23,468 bases of DNA from IMG/VR virus record IMGVR_UViG_3300050020_000374, positions 1 through 23,468 of that record. One strand, 5' to 3'. Positions 20,767 to 23,468 of this stretch are shown in pieces. Position 1 is the stretch's first letter, and the number at the start of each line of letters is the position of its first letter. Under the pieces are notes generated by a model, which was not told the DNA's origin, made no database searches, and saw nothing but the letters and a program-made list of their open reading frames with translations. Position numbers and translations under genes: made by a program. This DNA comes from a virus.

Positions 20767-20855
20767 TCCAAATTGGGTGTAAGCTAGTGGGTAGATAGGG
20801 AATCAATCCCAATCGAGACCGAGTATCGAGACTGAATCAAAAAGAGGTACCAGTT
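20767..20855 (+). promoter_or_regulatory. Intergenic segment with ATCGAGAC direct repeats
   Basis: After ten overlapping genes this is the first gap. ATCGAGAC occurs at 20812-20819 and again at 20825-20832, thirteen bases apart. GGGAATCAATCCC nearby is a short inverted repeat. AGAGG lies eight bases before ATG 20856. A regulatory site, perhaps for the HTH protein upstream, is plausible; no promoter consensus is clear. Confidence 0.35.
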
Positions 20856-21368
20856 ATGGCCGAATTCATTAGTCGCACATCGCTCCCCGCTCCCACAAGG
20901 GGCAAAGCCGCCGCAACCGTTCCCGCGCTCTCCATTTCAGAGATGGGTGGGACTAGGATGAACAAATGCCTTACTCAGAAATGTGAGGATGCCATAGGGC
21001 TTCACCTTGGATGGGATGAAACCAAACGGGTGATGACCTTCACGGCAGTCCAAGTCCTGCCCAAGAACGTTACAAAAGAGGACCTGTTTGAAATCAACCT
21101 TGCTAAAGACAACGGGCAAGCCTCTATCCCTGGGATGGCTTCGTTCTACCGGCTCAAGGGGTATGACTTCAAGGCGTCTAGTCAACAGACCATGCCCCTT
21201 ACTCTCAATGAGACTGCCAAGGCAGGGTTTCAATTCTCGTTTGTGCTCCCCTCTGGGGCACTAACCCCTAACCCTAAGGCTCCCCGCAAGCCTCGTACTG
21301 TTAAGGGCACCCCTCCGGTATCTGGTAAGGCTCCTATCGCGGATAGCGCGGTTGCTGACCTTATCTAG
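20856..21368 (+). CDS. Hypothetical protein, probable phage accessory or structural
   Basis: 170 residues. The N-terminal 35 are Ala/Thr/Pro-rich (RTSLPAPTRGKAAATVPALS). The core (about 38-130) is beta-rich: GLHLGWDETKRVMTFTAVQV, then KEDLFEINLAKDNGQASIPG and AKAGFQFSFVLPSGAL. The tail is Pro/Lys-rich (PNPKAPRKPRTVKGTPPVSG). Codons are more GC-rich than in the array before it. No family recognised. AGAGG precedes ATG 20856, and a hairpin follows the stop. Confidence 0.68.
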   Translation: MAEFISRTSLPAPTRGKAAATVPALSISEMGGTRMNKCLTQKCEDAIGLHLGWDETKRVMTFTAVQVLPKNVTKEDLFEINLAKDNGQASIPGMASFYRLKGYDFKASSQQTMPLTLNETAKAGFQFSFVLPSGALTPNPKAPRKPRTVKGTPPVSGKAPIADSAVADLI

Positions 21369-21404
21369 TTTTGCTCTAGCACCCCCGCCAGAGCCACTAG
21401 AGAT

Positions 21405-21434
21405 GCCTCCCTTCCCTACCTGGGGTGGGGAGGC
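21405..21434 (+). terminator. Terminator-like hairpin after 20856-21368
   Basis: GCCTCCC (21405-21411) pairs with GGGAGGC (21428-21434); further C/G pairs are possible inside. It is followed by GTTCTCTTATTT, a moderate T-run. A second inverted repeat, CTCTAG/CTAGAG, lies just before it (21375-21380, 21397-21402). Confidence 0.6.
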
Positions 21435-21457
21435 GTTCTCTTATTTAGAGATAGAAA

Positions 21458-21466
21458 GGAATCAAA
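21458..21466 (+). promoter_or_regulatory. Translation leader GGAATCAAA directly before ATG 21467
   Basis: GAAAGGAATCAAA precedes ATG, the same leader as before 18157. GGAATCAAA also recurs inside this gene at 21473-21481. The related string AAAGGACAAAAA precedes ATC at 21872 in the next gene. Confidence 0.7.
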
Positions 21467-21814
21467 ATGTTTGGAATCAAATCTCTCAATACTGAATTGG
21501 CAGAAACATTGTCTGAAGTTGCCAAACTTACTAACGAAAACTTAACACAAATAGCTGTGCTAAATAAATGCCTCTCTAGCCTTGAAGTAGGTTTATCTTC
21601 GGCACAAGCTAGAATGAGTGCACTTACTGACCTGCAAACTGCGGTAGTCAATTTAGTTACCGCTTCTGCTAACGAGATCACTGCTGTAACTACGGCTCTT
21701 ACAGTACTAGGTGATGATGCTAGCTATGCTGACGTTGAAGCTGCTGTGACTTCGATTAACTCAGCCGTCGCAACCATGCAGGCTGAGACTGCTGCTATCA
21801 CGCCCAAAGTCTAA
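21467..21814 (+). CDS. Coiled-coil hypothetical protein
   Basis: 115 residues, nearly all helical with heptad-like spacing: LNTELAETLSEVAKLTNENL, then LNKCLSSLEVGLSSAQARMS, LQTAVVNLVTASANEITAVT and VEAAVTSINSAVATMQAETA. It is poor in charge and rich in Ala, Thr, Val and Leu. Small coiled-coil proteins of this type occur among phage structural and head or tail accessory proteins; no family can be named. Start fixed by the GGAATCAAA leader. The next gene encodes a similar helical protein, perhaps its partner. Confidence 0.7.
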   Translation: MFGIKSLNTELAETLSEVAKLTNENLTQIAVLNKCLSSLEVGLSSAQARMSALTDLQTAVVNLVTASANEITAVTTALTVLGDDASYADVEAAVTSINSAVATMQAETAAITPKV

Positions 21815-21871
21815 TTTACTTAACAATGGTAGTTAGACTTACAGTAAAAAACAAACAGCAAAGGACAAAAA

Positions 21872-22105
21872 ATCATACCCCCTATCAATGCTCTGCAATC
21901 TGCACTAGCTAACCTGAAAAGTGCTGTTGATAACACAAGTCCCAATGTTTCATCTGTTGCTGTACAAGCATCAGTCAATCACATTGAGGCTGCTATTGAT
22001 GCCTTGAAACAGCAAGTGGGTAACCTCGATCCAGTGGCCCAAAGGCTTCCTTCCGAGGGTGCAGGGGTTGGCCCAATTCCCCCTAGTGCTAATCGTACCT
22101 ATTAG
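21872..22105 (+). CDS. Helical protein without a standard start codon, partner of 21467-21814
   Basis: The frame is open from 21848 to TAG 22103-22105 and looks coding: INALQSALANLKSAVDNTSP, then V-Q-A-S-V-N-H-I-E-A-A-I-D-A-L-K-Q-Q-V-G-N-L and a Pro/Gly-rich end (LPSEGAGVGPIPPSANRTY). The helix pattern matches the gene before it. No ATG, GTG or TTG is present in the first half. AAAGGA with seven bases' spacing points to ATC at 21872 as the initiation codon (ATA 21875 is the other option), in the same place where ATG stands in the AAAGGAATCAAAATG leaders. Alternatively ATG 21826 in another frame could reach it by a +1 shift on the six-A run at 21867-21872. A strong terminator follows. Confidence 0.65.
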   Translation: MIPPINALQSALANLKSAVDNTSPNVSSVAVQASVNHIEAAIDALKQQVGNLDPVAQRLPSEGAGVGPIPPSANRTY

Positions 22106-22134
22106 CATCTCCCTCTCATCTAACCCAAACGTAG

Positions 22135-22162
22135 CCCCCCAGTGCCGATGCTGGGGGGTTTT
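22135..22162 (+). terminator. Strong rho-independent terminator between convergent genes
   Basis: Stem CCCCCCAG (22135-22142) and CTGGGGGG (22151-22158) with an eight-base loop, followed by TTTT. It ends the plus-strand genes just before the convergent minus-strand helicase gene, whose stop is at 22168-22170. Confidence 0.93.
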
Positions 22163-22167
22163 GGTGT

Positions 22168-23468
22168 CTAGGTAGGTAGATCTGGATTCTCATCCTTCCA
22201 AGCACACCCCATAATCACATACGTTTGCTCACCCGAAATCCTCACTCGCGTGAATGTCCAATCCCTTTTTACGTTACGGACATATCTCCAGAAATGTTCA
22301 TTTGTGGATGGCCGTAGCCCACGCTCTTTGCAAAATTCACAATACCCATGATAGATATCATCCTTGGGAATAGTGCTATTTCGTTTATCTACTAGGGCAG
22401 TCGCTACAAACCGTTTCTCTGGGGCCTCCGCATCCACATATCTATCTAACTCCCGCTCCATAGATTTGGAGGGTTGGATACCAAAAATAATGGTACTAGG
22501 TAAATACTTTAAGGCAATGTTGATAGCTGATGAACATTCATAAGGATCTGCTAATGATTCAGCCAACTCCAATCCTATTTTAGGGTCCTGAGCAAATGTT
22601 CTTGAGAAACGAAATATACTAAATCGTCTAAAGAATCCATAGCTAGTATCCATAGTTTTAGGGAGTGAGTTTGTTGCAAGTACAAGGCGAGCAAATATCT
22701 TCGCCATTACAGGCATTTTGTGTTTAATATCAACCGAGATTGGCTCCCCTGCCACGATTGATTTGAATATTGCGCTATCCTCTAATGGGGCAATTGATTC
22801 CTCTGTTGCAATGTTGGCGAGTTTACCTACTAGCAGGGAGGTAGAGAACCTATCATTGATTTGGTTTAGCATGAGTACACTGTAATTATGCTCCCCAAGG
22901 AGATGTTGTACAGCTTCTAAAAACATCCCTTTACCATTTGACCCCTCTCCAAGTAGGATAACTGCTTTTTGAGCTTTGGTAAAAGGTATTAACAATAACC
23001 CTACCACCCTCCACAATGCCTCTATACTATCTGTTGGTACCACCCCTTCGATAAACTTTTTCCAAACTACCCCTGTAGCATTTAAATCATAATCTACTGG
23101 AATCTGTATCATGGATTTATAGCTGGGAGAGTGAGGGGTAAATACATTTTGTACCACTTCATATATGCCATTCTTAAAATTGATAACACTCATTGGAGGG
23201 ATCAATGGAGCAGGGGGAGTCATGTTGGCAATGTAGGTTAGCATCTTTATCATACTCTGTGGGGTACAGAGATTCATGTTTTTATGCTTGGTACAATAAG
23301 ATGAAATAAGACATTTTAATACTTGTTCATTGAAATCTAGATGGTAAACCCCATTTTGGTAATAATAAATACGGGATGCCCCATCTACTAATAGGGGGAT
23401 TTCCCGCATTATTATTTTAGCAACTCCATCCCATTTCTTGTTACGGACATTATCCCCCTCTGCGGATT
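22168..23468 (-). CDS. D5/P4-type phage helicase-primase, 5' end beyond the window
   Basis: At least 432 residues visible; the N-terminus lies beyond the right edge. Superfamily-3 helicase that unwinds DNA at the replication origin, often fused to a primase domain. The Walker A loop is G-E-G-S-N-G-K-G-M; the usual Ser/Thr after Lys is Gly here. Then T-E-E (Walker B), the D5 segment GEPISVDIKHKMPV, LVLATNSLP (sensor motif) and GFFRRFSIFRF with the arginine finger. An ATG at 23409 exists, but the upstream frame (N-V-R-N-K-K-W-D-G-V-A-K-I-I-M) looks coding and reaches the edge, so the ATG is probably internal. Convergent with the plus-strand genes and isolated on its strand, it suggests that this half has its own replication system, separate from the DUF1376 replication block. 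Confidence 0.88.
   Translation of the reverse strand, partial: SAEGDNVRNKKWDGVAKIIMREIPLLVDGASRIYYYQNGVYHLDFNEQVLKCLISSYCTKHKNMNLCTPQSMIKMLTYIANMTPPAPLIPPMSVINFKNGIYEVVQNVFTPHSPSYKSMIQIPVDYDLNATGVVWKKFIEGVVPTDSIEALWRVVGLLLIPFTKAQKAVILLGEGSNGKGMFLEAVQHLLGEHNYSVLMLNQINDRFSTSLLVGKLANIATEESIAPLEDSAIFKSIVAGEPISVDIKHKMPVMAKIFARLVLATNSLPKTMDTSYGFFRRFSIFRFSRTFAQDPKIGLELAESLADPYECSSAINIALKYLPSTIIFGIQPSKSMERELDRYVDAEAPEKRFVATALVDKRNSTIPKDDIYHGYCEFCKERGLRPSTNEHFWRYVRNVKRDWTFTRVRISGEQTYVIMGCAWKDENPDLPT

Noticed and set aside
21261-21279. Telomere-like string CTAACCCCTAACCCTAAGG
   Set aside because: It lies in the middle of a coding frame and is simply codons for L-T-P-N-P-K; the DNA here favours CCC, CTA and AAC codons.
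1-23468. tRNA, rRNA, integrase att-duplication, insertion-sequence ends
   Set aside because: I looked for T-arm sequences, long flanking direct repeats and transposase motifs on both strands and saw none that hold up by eye.

Overview
The window is phage or prophage DNA of unknown host. Hallmark phage proteins are a large terminase of the lambda GpA family (12366-14306), its small-subunit partner (11750-12394), a gpW-like connector (14306-14560), a DUF1376 replication protein, a holin-like protein, a phage-type HNH protein, a ParB-like protein followed by two DNA methyltransferases, a small serine recombinase and a D5/P4-type helicase. No rRNA, tRNA, CRISPR array or insertion sequence was seen. 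Both edges cut genes: the DUF5131 protein at the left is open to base 3, and the helicase at the right is open to base 23466 on the minus strand.

The DNA falls into two compositional halves. Positions 1 to about 15160 are visibly GC-rich, with mostly G or C in third codon positions. From about codon 60 of the beta-helix gene (14982-16607) to the right edge the DNA is AT-richer, uses AGG/AGA, CTA and TTA codons, and contains many CTAG tetranucleotides. The halves could be modules of one mosaic phage, a prophage next to another element, or an assembly join. The sequence alone does not decide.

Layout. 1-3956: early accessory genes, tightly packed and often overlapping by ATGA (DUF5131, a protein with an internal duplication, ASCH, zinc ribbon, HNH, small conserved phage proteins). 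3931-6337: replication block (a Cys-rich protein without a normal start codon, a DUF1376 protein with a Pro-Ser repeat, a Cys-rich protein, a two-HTH protein). 6518-7732: a small basic protein, a coiled-coil protein with a C-terminal membrane anchor, and a holin-like protein. 7733-8077: no convincing gene. 8128-9237: three minus-strand genes with two hairpin terminators, against the flow of the rest. 9344-11746: ParB-like protein and two beta-class DNA methyltransferases. 11750-14560: packaging (TerS, TerL, gpW-like). 14574-16607: two proteins with export signals, the second a beta-helix protein. Portal, protease and capsid genes, normally next to gpW, are absent.

16633-16712: imperfect inverted repeat at the module border. 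16728-17797: hypothetical proteins and two tiny membrane proteins. 17798-17919: palindrome-rich island ending in a TATAAT box. 17951-20766: ten consecutive overlapping genes, ending in the serine recombinase and an HTH protein. 20856-22105: three further genes, the last with no standard start codon, closed by a strong terminator. 22168-23468: D5-type helicase on the minus strand.

The most unusual points are the two adjacent methyltransferases that both carry a changed catalytic motif IV (SQPY and DPPH, each change at residue 51), two clear coding frames lacking ATG/GTG/TTG starts, the jump from gpW straight to secreted proteins, and the ten-gene overlapping array ending in a recombinase.
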